DNA from: Microtetraspora sp. NBRC 13810
Lineage (GTDB): Bacteria; Actinomycetota; Actinomycetes; Streptosporangiales; Streptosporangiaceae
Assembly: GCF_030268685.1 (NCBI RefSeq)
Contig: NZ_BSRQ01000004.1
Coordinates: 186,001-250,000 of the forward strand
DNA length: 64,000 nucleotides
Reading direction: 5' to 3'
Positions within the stretch are counted from its first letter, which is position 1. Every line of letters starts with the position of its first letter. The position numbers and the translations under genes were made by a program. Shown here in pieces: positions 10,901 through 17,789 of this stretch. The notes below the pieces were generated by a model, which was not told the origin of the DNA, made no database searches, and worked only from the letters and a program-made list of their open reading frames with translations.

Positions 10901-11932
10901 GACGACGCGGACATCCCGAACGGCGTGATCGCCGGCAACCACGACAACCAGTCGGGCACCGAGAACGGGCCGGAGGCGATCTACAACCGGTACTACGGCC
11001 CGGACCGGTACCAGGACGCCTCACGCGGCTGGCGGCACGCCGAGTACGGCGGGCCGTGGCGGCCGGGCGACAACCAGAACCACTACGACCTGTTCTCCGC
11101 CGGCGGGCTGGACTTCGTGGTGGTCGGCCTGTCGTACGGCGTGACCAGGGAGGAGGCCGAGTGGGCCGACTCCGTGTTCAAGAAGTTCGCCGGCCGCAAC
11201 GGCATCCTGCTCTCGCACGACTACTTGGTGCCGAGCACCAACCCCGACGGGCGGGGCGCCGGATTCGCCGCCCCCGACGGCTCGATGCTCTACAAGACGG
11301 TGGTGGAGAAGAACCCGAACGTCTTCCTCATCCTCGCCGGGCACGAGCACGGCGTGGGCACCAACGTGAAGCCGAAGGTGGGCCAGGTCGGCAAGGGCGT
11401 GGTCGAGCTGCTGGCGGACTACCAGTTCTACACGGTGTCGGCCGACCGGCTCGGGCTCACCGAGGTCGGCGGGTACAACCCGGCGGACCAGCTCCAGTTC
11501 GGCGCGAGCTTCTTCCGGCTGCTGCAGTTCGACGTCAAGCGGGCCGAGCTGAGCGTGGACACCTACTCCCCGCTGCTCGACGACTTCGGCGCCACCGAGT
11601 TCGATCCGCTGCGCCGCTACGACGGCCGCGAGGACAACATGGTGCTGCCGGTCGACCTCACCTCCCGCACGACCGCCTTCCAGACAGACTCCCTCGCGCT
11701 GTACAAGCCCACCCGGGTCATCGGCAAGAGCAGGGTCGCCTCGGGTCAGGTCGCCTCGGTGACCTGGGACCGCCTCAAGGACGACACGGCCTACGCCTGG
11801 TTCGTCACCGCCCGCTCCACCGGCGGCGGCGTGACCGCCTCCGAGCCGAGCGTCTTCGTCACGAAGGACGGGCGCGGCCGTCCCGGCACGTGGGGACCGG
11901 GTTCGCCGCTCTACCACTGGTTCCGCCGCTGA
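7970..11932 (+). CDS. Large secreted metallophosphoesterase with three beta-sandwich repeats
   Basis: This 1320-residue protein starts at ATG 7970, set by GAAGGGA 9 bases upstream, and has a signal peptide ending near THSA-like AHADP (about residue 38). Three related modules of about 120 residues lie at roughly 100-220, 317-440 and 449-575. Each carries LxFxVGxxSxxxxYxxFVLVNG, a C-G-x-N-x-DD-Y/F motif and GDGxCG. Ig-like segments follow. A calcineurin-type phosphoesterase domain lies at about 885-1190 with metal-ligand motifs FTDTQ, HTGDIIE, GNHDN, LSHDY and GHEHG. The repeated cysteines suggest disulfides and the modules may bind carbohydrate or phosphate polymers. The substrate is unknown. 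Confidence 0.88.
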   Translation: MQPARKLPGGLGSRWRLTAAGMAAVLLVSSLVTAAHADPGPEERDRGRPRPAPTGTTAPPALTPATGSYLEGTAKVAATPATAGDSVTRLAVDGTPLDATRTLGVSRLSFDVGSNSTEAQYHSYVLVNGDHRTDIGDHVNERATIEIPNEHLVKGENTVEIVVGAIQTSCGLNYDDYVLSDVGLELLGEVADGEENPYTFSFGDGSCGTNTSLLKRATLTFFVQSDPQGTTGLTADLDTTTLSNGEHALSATTAAGVTVKNTVTVNNAPAGAPKLLPVDGTLVAGTKPVFATVPAGGAGGVASLTVDGGRPATKPTLGTGAARFAFDVGADSIDDRFDNFLLVNGKRIDLGGSWANQRVTVAVPARYLVPGDNTIKVVTGDFRDTCGDNRDDFTITGPALDLEGATVTGRDVKPSYALGDGTCGSGQNLLREAELHYTIDAPAVHVVETLGSGAATLSFTVGSNSIEARYQNFVLVNGQKVVLDGDFVSRRVDLTIPNEYLVPGWNTIDFVTGTFPTSCGDNHDDFAISNIALTPVEGTATGQMLKSSYNLGDGNCGDNVNPLAEIDLEFLVAGPARGLRADLDTAAVKDGRHTLAAASATGEVATRTLITDNSAPAVARSVPAANEKITASVVLDVRLEDASGVVSGPDVTLDGRPIEPGAQVGPGLRAGRHTLAVTGADGLGNTATREIVFESAGIPDLPAELSPALGATDVSDPVKLSAKVAEPGGGQVTATFSEAEILTPEEVFQGTAASVPTTLKVPGERRIRASGIEPADGRTIDAPTGQDVTYQRYDVKVRGHVDSPVVRWEGVIDPERLASLRVWNTETRAWDLLTSARGAAEGKTVLTAVVDEDHVDRQEVHVMVTGEDPFADDIEPGAPDGFAEPSSYDFSIVHFTDTQYLSEGAVEQETAEERAVWESAYAGIVDWVKANKDQRKISYVAHTGDIIENNIRPPADEATRQQVVGEFEVSSRQQRVLDDADIPNGVIAGNHDNQSGTENGPEAIYNRYYGPDRYQDASRGWRHAEYGGPWRPGDNQNHYDLFSAGGLDFVVVGLSYGVTREEAEWADSVFKKFAGRNGILLSHDYLVPSTNPDGRGAGFAAPDGSMLYKTVVEKNPNVFLILAGHEHGVGTNVKPKVGQVGKGVVELLADYQFYTVSADRLGLTEVGGYNPADQLQFGASFFRLLQFDVKRAELSVDTYSPLLDDFGATEFDPLRRYDGREDNMVLPVDLTSRTTAFQTDSLALYKPTRVIGKSRVASGQVASVTWDRLKDDTAYAWFVTARSTGGGVTASEPSVFVTKDGRGRPGTWGPGSPLYHWFRR

Positions 11933-11940
11933 CCCACCTC

Positions 11941-11968
11941 CGCCGCCCCGGATTCGTCCGGGGCGGCG
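11941..11968 (+). terminator. Strong hairpin with TTCG tetraloop
   Basis: A perfect 12-bp stem (CGCCGCCCCGGA paired with TCCGGGGCGGCG) closes a TTCG loop between the phosphoesterase stop and the HupE-like start. It probably ends transcription of the phosphoesterase gene, although no U-tract follows. Confidence 0.75.
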
Positions 11969-11997
11969 CTCCCCCACCCCGGCAGGAGAGATCAGAC

Positions 11998-13176
11998 ATG
12001 TCCCGCAGGCTCCGCCTGTCCGCCGCCGTCCTGGCCGTCGTCCTCGGCGGCCTGCTGGCCGGTCTGGCGCGTCCCGCTCCGGCGGCGGCGCACGAGGCGA
12101 CCACGAAGGCCCACGCCGAGGTGAGCGGCACGGGCGCGAACGTCAAGGCCGTGCTCGACCTGGAGTACGACCTGCTCATGAAGTCGGCCTGGCTCTACGC
12201 GGAGGCGTACGAGGCCAAGGAGCGGGCCGAGCAGCTCCGCCAGCTCGCGATCAACCGCGCGGCCGTGACCGAGTACGTCACCCGGCGCTTCGCCGTGACC
12301 TACGACGACCGGCCCTGCGCGCCCACGACGGCGGGCGACGCGGACATCCGGCTCCGCGGCAAGGCGGCCTTCGCGGTGCTCACCCTCACCTTCGCCTGCG
12401 CGGGCGGACCGGGCGGACCGGGCGGAGCGGGCGGAGCGGGCGGACACGCCGGGGGCGGCGGGGTCCACGCGATCTCCAGTGCGCTGTTCCCCGACGCCGA
12501 GAGTTTCGTGCACAGCACGGAGACCATCGTCCGCTACGACCTCGACGGCGAGCGGGGCTCCGCCGTCCTGGTCGCCGGAAGCCCGACGGTGCGGGTCGGC
12601 GACCACTCCGCCGTGCGGCAGATCGGCGAGTTCTTCCTGCTCGGCGCCGAGCATCTGCTGCTCGGTCCGGACCACATCCTCTTCCTGCTCGCGCTGCTCA
12701 TCGGCGCGCGCCGGCCGCGCGACGTCGTCGTGACGGCCTCCGCCTTCACGGTCGCCCACAGCATCACGTTCCTGCTGGCGGCCATGGGCGTCGTGGACGT
12801 CCCCGGTGAGATCGTCGAACCGGTCATCGCGGCGTCGATCGTCGTCGTGGCGGTCGCCAACCTCCTGGGCCGGGGGGAGGACAGGCTGGGCCGGTGGCGG
12901 CTGCCGATCGTCTTCGCCTTCGGCCTGGTGCACGGGCTGGGCTTCGCCGGCGCGCTGGACATCGACGAGAGCGGGTCGTGGCCGCTGCTGCTGTCCCTGC
13001 TGAGCTTCAACGTCGGCATCGAGGTCACCCAGCTCGTGATCATCTCCGTGCTCTTCCCGCTGCTGGTGCTGCTGCGCCGGACCTCCGCCGCCGGCTGGGC
13101 GCCGGCCGTGCTCTCGGTCCCCATCGTGGCGGTCAGCCTGTACTGGCTCGCCGAGCGCGTCCCGCCGCCGCTCTGA
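11998..13176 (+). CDS. HupE/UreJ-like metal-handling membrane protein
   Basis: This 392-residue protein is read from ATG 11998 with AGGAGA upstream. It has a signal peptide (to about residue 32), an exported domain of about 170 residues and a C-terminal seven-helix HupE/UreJ region from about residue 220. That region carries LLLGPDHILFLLALL, FTVAHSITFLLA and HGLGFAGAL, whose His and Asp residues are conserved in this nickel/metal permease family. A Gly-rich run (about residues 137-158) links the parts of the exported domain. It follows the phosphoesterase gene after a hairpin, so it may have its own promoter. The metal is unknown. Confidence 0.85.
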   Translation: MSRRLRLSAAVLAVVLGGLLAGLARPAPAAAHEATTKAHAEVSGTGANVKAVLDLEYDLLMKSAWLYAEAYEAKERAEQLRQLAINRAAVTEYVTRRFAVTYDDRPCAPTTAGDADIRLRGKAAFAVLTLTFACAGGPGGPGGAGGAGGHAGGGGVHAISSALFPDAESFVHSTETIVRYDLDGERGSAVLVAGSPTVRVGDHSAVRQIGEFFLLGAEHLLLGPDHILFLLALLIGARRPRDVVVTASAFTVAHSITFLLAAMGVVDVPGEIVEPVIAASIVVVAVANLLGRGEDRLGRWRLPIVFAFGLVHGLGFAGALDIDESGSWPLLLSLLSFNVGIEVTQLVIISVLFPLLVLLRRTSAAGWAPAVLSVPIVAVSLYWLAERVPPPL

Positions 13177-13197
13177 GCGGGGACGCCGCCCGTCCCG

Positions 13198-13227
13198 CCG
13201 CCGGTTTCCGCCCCGGCCGACCGGCGG
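13198..13227 (+). terminator. Hairpin after the HupE-like gene
   Basis: CCGCCGGT (13198-13205) pairs with ACCGGCGG (13220-13227) around a 14-base loop, 22 bases past the HupE-like stop and before the kinase promoter region. There is no U-tract, as usual for GC-rich actinobacterial terminators. Confidence 0.5.
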
Positions 13228-13264
13228 GGTGAAGGGCCGTCGTCGCCGGCCGGGGGGCTAAGGT

Positions 13265-13281
13265 GGTTGACGTTGTCAACC
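13265..13281. promoter_or_regulatory. Perfect 7-bp dyad upstream of the kinase
   Basis: GGTTGAC and GTCAACC flank a GTT centre. The dyad is bracketed by CTAAGG at 13258 and 13281. It sits 14 bases before the kinase start and overlaps the probable promoter, so it looks like an operator. Confidence 0.5.
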
Positions 13282-13294
13282 TAAGGGGTGGCGG

Positions 13295-14995
13295 TTGTCC
13301 GTCGTGGCGCTGAATCTGCTCGTCGTGGGGGCGTTCGCGGGGGCGGGGGCGGTCGCCCGCCGTGCCCTGCCGGGGACCGGAATCGGGCGGTTGATGATCG
13401 TGGTGGCGGGGTTGCGCCTGGTGGCGTGGGCGCCGCTGCCCGCGTGGCTCGCCGCCACCACGGGCGGGCTGTGGCTCGCCGCGCTCGCCCACCTGGTGCT
13501 GATCTACCCGGCCGGGAGGCTGGAGACGCCCGGCCGCCGCTGCCTGGTGGCGCTGGTGTACGTCTACGCGCTGGTCGCCGGGTGCCTGCTCGCCTCGGGG
13601 CGGGCGTACGGGGCGGGGAACGTCGCGGCGAGCGTGGTGCTGTGCCTCGCCGTACTCGGGGTGCAGGTCAGGCGGTGGCGGGGCGGGCGGCCGGTGCCGC
13701 CGATGCTCGGCGCGGCGGTGGCGGCGACCGTGCTGGTGGCGGCGTGGAAGCCGATGGAGCTGCTCGGGATGCGGGTGCCCGCGCTGCCGGTCGTGACGCA
13801 CGTCGCGCTGGCCCTGATTCCGGTCGCGTACCTGGCCGGCGTGCTGCGGCGGCGGATCGGCCGGGGGCGGATGGCCGATCTCGTGGTGCGGCTCAACGAC
13901 GCGTCACGGGCCGAGACCGTCCAGGAACTGCTCGCCGGCACCCTGCGCGACCCGGGGCTGCTGGTCGGCTACCGGGTCTGGCGGACCGGGGCGGACGGCC
14001 GCCCGGCCCCGGGCTTCGTGGGCCCGCACGGGACGGATGACGGTTTCGCCGCTCCCCAGGGGTGCGCGGCGGAATTCGTGGACCTGGGCGGGCGGCCGTT
14101 GCCGATGGTGGAGGGACGGATGGTGACCAGGGTGGAGCGGGGCGGGCACACCATCGCGGTGGTGGTGCACGACGGGGCGCGGGACGAGGACCCCAAGCTG
14201 ATCGAGGCGGCGTGCGCGGCCGCCGCCCTCGCCCTGGACAACGAGCGGCTGACCGCCGAGTTGCGGGCACGGGTGCGCCAGCTCGCCGCCTCCCGGGCCC
14301 GGGTGCTGCGGGCCGCCGAGGCGGAACGCCGCCGCCTGGAACGCGACCTGCACGACGGCGTCCAGCAGCGGCTGCTGTCCATCCCGATGGCCCTCGGCCT
14401 CGCCGAGTCGGTGCTCGCCGCCGATCCGGCCGCCGGCGCGACACGGGCCGGGCCGCTGATCGGCGAGGCGAAGCAGGCGGCGCTACTGTCCCTGGAGGAG
14501 CTGCGCGCGGTGTGCCAGGGCATCCATCCGCCGGTCCTCACCGAACGCGGCCTGCCCGGCGCGGTGCGCGAGCTGGCCGCCGTCGCGGAGCCGCCCGTCG
14601 AACTGCTCCTCGACCTGCCGGGCGAGGTGCCCGCCGAGGTGGAGACGACGGCCTACTACGTGGTCGCCGAGGCGCTCGCCAACATCACCAAGCACGCCGC
14701 CGCCCGCGCCGCCGCGGTGACCGTGCACGGGGACGGGCGGCGCCTCGTGATCGAGGTGCGCGACGACGGGCGCGGCGGCGCCGACCCCGCGCGCGGCAGC
14801 GGCCTGCGCGGCCTGGCCGACCGGGCCTGGACACTGGGCGGCACCCTGCACGTCTCCAGCCCGCCCTCGCACGGCACCCACCTCCGCGTCACACTCCCGC
14901 TGACCGCCGAGGGCCGGCTGCCCGCCGGGGACCCGCCGGCCACCGGTGGTCCGTTGACGACCGGGGAGCCGTTCCCTGCGGGGGTGGCGAGGTGA
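13295..14995 (+). CDS. Membrane sensor histidine kinase (NarL-type partner)
   Basis: This 566-residue kinase has about six hydrophobic segments in residues 1-185, a linker with a degenerate GAF-like region (200-320), a HisKA_3 domain with ERDLHDGVQQRLLSIPM and a HATPase with EALANITKHA and GLRGLADRAWTLGG. TTG 13295 follows AGGGG; GTG 13304 is an alternative start. It is translationally coupled (GTGA overlap) to the response regulator behind it. The signal is not evident, and no dedicated target operon is adjacent. Confidence 0.9.
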   Translation: MSVVALNLLVVGAFAGAGAVARRALPGTGIGRLMIVVAGLRLVAWAPLPAWLAATTGGLWLAALAHLVLIYPAGRLETPGRRCLVALVYVYALVAGCLLASGRAYGAGNVAASVVLCLAVLGVQVRRWRGGRPVPPMLGAAVAATVLVAAWKPMELLGMRVPALPVVTHVALALIPVAYLAGVLRRRIGRGRMADLVVRLNDASRAETVQELLAGTLRDPGLLVGYRVWRTGADGRPAPGFVGPHGTDDGFAAPQGCAAEFVDLGGRPLPMVEGRMVTRVERGGHTIAVVVHDGARDEDPKLIEAACAAAALALDNERLTAELRARVRQLAASRARVLRAAEAERRRLERDLHDGVQQRLLSIPMALGLAESVLAADPAAGATRAGPLIGEAKQAALLSLEELRAVCQGIHPPVLTERGLPGAVRELAAVAEPPVELLLDLPGEVPAEVETTAYYVVAEALANITKHAAARAAAVTVHGDGRRLVIEVRDDGRGGADPARGSGLRGLADRAWTLGGTLHVSSPPSHGTHLRVTLPLTAEGRLPAGDPPATGGPLTTGEPFPAGVAR

Positions 14996-15648
14996 CGGGG
15001 ATGCGGGCCGTCGTGGCGGAGGATTCGACGTTGCTGCGGGAAGGGCTGGGGCGGTTGCTGGCCGAGTCGGGCTTCGAGGTGGCGGCGCTGGTGGCGGACG
15101 CCGAGGGGCTGCTGGCCGCGGTCGCCGGGCACCGGCCGGACGTCGCCGTCGTCGACATCCGGCTCCCGCCGACGCACACCGACGAGGGGCTGCGCGCCGC
15201 GCGGGAGGTACGGCGGCGCTTCCCCGGCACCGGGGTGCTCGTGCTGTCGCAGTACGTCCGGGTCAGCTATGCCGTGGAACTGCTCGACGGGGGCGCGGAG
15301 GGGGTCGGTTACCTGCTCAAGGACCGGGTGGCGGACCTGGCCGACTTCACCGCGGCCGTGCGCCGGGTGGGCGGCGGGGGCTCCGCGTTCGACCCGGTGG
15401 TCATCGGGCAGCTCGTCGGCCGCCGGCGCCGTGACGACGACCCGCTCGCCGGGCTGACCGGGCGGGAGCGGGAGGTGCTGGGACTCATGGCGGAGGGCCG
15501 CTCCAACCAGGCCATCGCCGTACGGCTCTCGGTGGCCGAGCGCACCGTGGAGAAGCACTGCACGGGCATCTTCGCCAAGCTCGGCCTCACCGCGGACCCC
15601 GGCGACCACCGCAGGGTGCTCGCCGTCCTGCGCTACCTCAACGCCTGA
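14992..15648 (+). CDS. NarL-type response regulator
   Basis: This 218-residue regulator has a receiver domain (1-125) with AED near residue 10, a probable phospho-Asp in VAVVDIRLPP (about residue 57) and switch Lys in GYLLKDRV. A LuxR-type DNA-binding domain lies at about 150-210 (LTGREREVLGLMAEGRSNQA, then RTVEKHCTGIFAKLGL). GTG 14992 overlaps the kinase stop as GTGA; ATG 15001 is in frame and equally possible. It should be phosphorylated by the kinase just upstream. Confidence 0.92.
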   Translation: MTGMRAVVAEDSTLLREGLGRLLAESGFEVAALVADAEGLLAAVAGHRPDVAVVDIRLPPTHTDEGLRAAREVRRRFPGTGVLVLSQYVRVSYAVELLDGGAEGVGYLLKDRVADLADFTAAVRRVGGGGSAFDPVVIGQLVGRRRRDDDPLAGLTGREREVLGLMAEGRSNQAIAVRLSVAERTVEKHCTGIFAKLGLTADPGDHRRVLAVLRYLNA

Positions 15649-15790
15649 CCGGCTCCCGGCGGGTGCGGCTGCCCGTACCGGGCGAGTGCGGGCGGCCCGT
15701 ACGGCGGGCCGTGCCGGCACGCTGGGCGGAACGGGGCGGACGGCCGAGGCTGGACCACGTCACGAACACGGCTTTCGATGGGAACGACAC

Positions 15791-16318
15791 GTGCAGATCC
15801 GACACCTCGTCACGCCTCTGGCGCTGGCCACCCTGCTGATCACCGGCCTGGCCGCCTCGGCTCACGCCGGGTCCGGCCGGACCCCGGCCGCCGCCCCGGG
15901 CGCGCAGAGCGACAACCTCCGCCGGACGAAGGACTTCCTGAGCGACTTCCAGCGGCGCGACCTCGCCGCGGTGGGCGCCAAGCTGAGCCCGCGCGTCACG
16001 CTCACCATGCCGATCACCTTCACCGGCGCCCAGACCCCGGACACCCGCTACACGAACAAGGAACAGGTGCTCGGCTACTTCCGGACGGTGTTCGGCACGA
16101 TGGGACGCGTCCGTTTCACCGATCAGCGGCTGAGCGTCGCCTCCGGCGGCCGTACGATCTTCGTCCAGACTTACGGTGATTTCACCACTGCCGACGGGCG
16201 TCCGTACAAGAACGTGTACCTCTTCCGGTTCGACTGGCGTGACGGGCTCATCGTCGCCGGTGAGGAGTACACGAACCCGGTGACCTTCAGCAAGACGTTC
16301 GGGGCGCCGCTCGGCTGA
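15791..16318 (+). CDS. Secreted SnoaL-like (NTF2-fold) protein
   Basis: This 175-residue protein starts at GTG 15791 (VQIRHLVTPLALATLL), giving a signal peptide cleaved near ASAHA. The mature part fits a SnoaL-like NTF2 fold: helix TKDFLSDFQRRDLAAV, then LSPRVTLTMP, YTNKEQVLGYFRTVFG and a beta sheet with VQTYGDF and YLFRFDWRDGLIV. Members are small isomerases, hydrolases or ligand-binding proteins; no substrate can be assigned. A longer frame from 15686 lacks the signal peptide at its N-terminus and is not preferred. Confidence 0.8.
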   Translation: MQIRHLVTPLALATLLITGLAASAHAGSGRTPAAAPGAQSDNLRRTKDFLSDFQRRDLAAVGAKLSPRVTLTMPITFTGAQTPDTRYTNKEQVLGYFRTVFGTMGRVRFTDQRLSVASGGRTIFVQTYGDFTTADGRPYKNVYLFRFDWRDGLIVAGEEYTNPVTFSKTFGAPLG

Positions 16319-16380
16319 GGCGCGGGCGCCGGAGCGGCCGTGCAGGAGGAGGCCATTCCGGCGCCCCTAGGATCGGGGTC

Positions 16381-16887
16381 ATGAACGGCGAGGATGGGCC
16401 CGGGGACGCGATCGACGTGGTGCTCGGCCAGTGGCGGCGGGAGCGGCCGGACCTGGACCTGTCGGCGATGGGGGTCTTCGGGCGGGTCTCGCAGCTCACC
16501 CGGGTCGTCGAGGCGCGGGTGGAGCAGGTGTTCGCCCGGCACGGGCTGCGCCAGGGGGAGTTCGACGTGCTGGCGGCGCTGCGGCGTTCCGGCCCGCCGT
16601 ACACGCTGATCCCGTCGGAGCTGTCCGCCGTGCTGATGATGTCCCGGGCGGGCATGACGAACCGGCTGGACCGGCTGGAGGCGGCCGGGCTGGTCGAGCG
16701 GAGTCTCGACCCGGCCGACCGGCGCAGTTTCCGCGTCGCGCTCACCGCCGAGGGGCTCCGCGTCATCGACGCCACCCTCACCGACCACGCCGCCAACCTC
16801 ACCCTGCTGGCCTCCTGTCTCACCCCGGAGGACGCGGAGACCCTGGTCAGAATCCTGCGCGGCATGCTGAGCGCCTCCGCCGACTGA
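16381..16887 (+). CDS. MarR family regulator
   Basis: This 168-residue winged-helix repressor has the DNA-binding core at about residues 60-125. Its recognition helix is in SAVLMMSRAGMTNRLDRLEA, with the wing at SLDPADRRSFRVALTAEG. The 238 bases after its stop hold no clear gene. The start of that spacer reads LLAVSLTTVF, which could be the stub of a transporter gene of the kind MarR proteins often control, but this is too short to claim. Confidence 0.9.
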   Translation: MNGEDGPGDAIDVVLGQWRRERPDLDLSAMGVFGRVSQLTRVVEARVEQVFARHGLRQGEFDVLAALRRSGPPYTLIPSELSAVLMMSRAGMTNRLDRLEAAGLVERSLDPADRRSFRVALTAEGLRVIDATLTDHAANLTLLASCLTPEDAETLVRILRGMLSASAD

Positions 16888-17125
16888 TGCCCCCGACGCC
16901 GCCTTGCTCGCGGTGTCGCTGACGACGGTGTTCGGCCACGGCGGGGGCGGCGTGGCCGCCGCCCGATCCGGCGCCCGGTCCGGCGCCTGCAGGGCCGCAG
17001 CGTCCGTACGAGCCGGATGTCGCCGGGCCGGAGAACCCGAGCTTCGCGGAGTCGGCGGCGCGGGCCGGTGACCGGCCGCGGTTCGGGCTGTGGAGCGCTC
17101 GTCACCGGGCAGGTCGCGACCGCCG

Positions 17126-17731
17126 TCAGGTAGCCGTGCCCTTCTTGCTCGCGGGGCGGGCCCGCACGTGCATGCGCTCGCCCTGGGGGCCGAAGATGGC
17201 GAGGAACTCGACGGGCCGCGTGCCCGCGTTGGCGAAGGCGTGCGGGGTGCGGGTGTCGAACTCGGCGGCCTCGCCGGAGGTGAGGACGAGGTCGTGCTCG
17301 CCCAGCAGCAGCCGCAGCCGGCCGGACAGGACGTACAGCCACTCGTAGCCCTGGTGGATCTGCTGCTCGGGCGCCTCTTCGCCGGGGCGCCCCGCCGGGA
17401 TGATGTGCTTGTAGGCCAGCAGCCCGCCGAGGTTGCGGGTCAGGGGCACGTAGGTCCGGCCGTGCCGGGTGAAGGGGCGCATGTGCACCCGGGGGTCGCC
17501 GGTGGACGGCGCGCCGACCAGTTCGTCGAGCTGCACGCCGTGGGCCTTCGCGAGGGGCAGCAGCAGCTCCAGGGTCGGCCTGCGCTGCCCGGACTCCAGG
17601 CGGGACAGGGTGCTGACCGAGATGCCGGTCGTCTCGCTCAGCTGGGCCAGGGTGGTGCCGCGGTCGCGGCGGAGCGCCCGCAGCCGCGGCCCCACGGCGC
17701 TCAGCACGTTCACGAGGTCGTCGTCTGCCAC
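17126..17731 (-). CDS. XRE family regulator with C-terminal cupin
   Basis: The protein is 201 residues from GTG 17731 (VADDDLVNVLSAVGPRLRAL). It has an XRE helix-turn-helix at about 12-65 (TLAQLSETTGISVSTLSRLE) and a cupin sensor at about 110-190 (HQGYEWLYVLSGRLRLLLGE, then FDTRTPHAFANAG). An ATG at 17755 is in frame, but it would lie upstream of the -10 element, so the GTG and a leaderless transcript are preferred. The gene is divergent from the reductase-methyltransferase fusion and probably controls it. Confidence 0.9.
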   Translation of the reverse strand: MADDDLVNVLSAVGPRLRALRRDRGTTLAQLSETTGISVSTLSRLESGQRRPTLELLLPLAKAHGVQLDELVGAPSTGDPRVHMRPFTRHGRTYVPLTRNLGGLLAYKHIIPAGRPGEEAPEQQIHQGYEWLYVLSGRLRLLLGEHDLVLTSGEAAEFDTRTPHAFANAGTRPVEFLAIFGPQGERMHVRARPASKKGTAT

Positions 17732-17737
17732 CCGCCC

Positions 17738-17768
17738 AGTTTGCCGTGATGGCAAGAGACTTTGTCAA
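17738..17768 (-). promoter_or_regulatory. Promoter and dyad operator of the XRE-cupin gene
   Basis: On the minus strand TTGACA (17768-17763) and CAAACT (17743-17738) are 19 bases apart. The predicted transcription start falls on the GTG at 17731. Between the boxes lies the dyad TTGCC-N5-GGCAA (17741-17755), well placed to repress this gene and the divergent fusion gene. Confidence 0.6.
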
Positions 17769-17789
17769 CCGCCCCCGTCTGAGCACAAC

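Noticed and set aside
8000-10942. A 980-codon open frame on the minus strand
   Set aside because: It mirrors the phosphoesterase codons of the plus strand, is rich in Gly/Arg/Val/Asp, and has no domain. High GC makes such antisense frames stay open.
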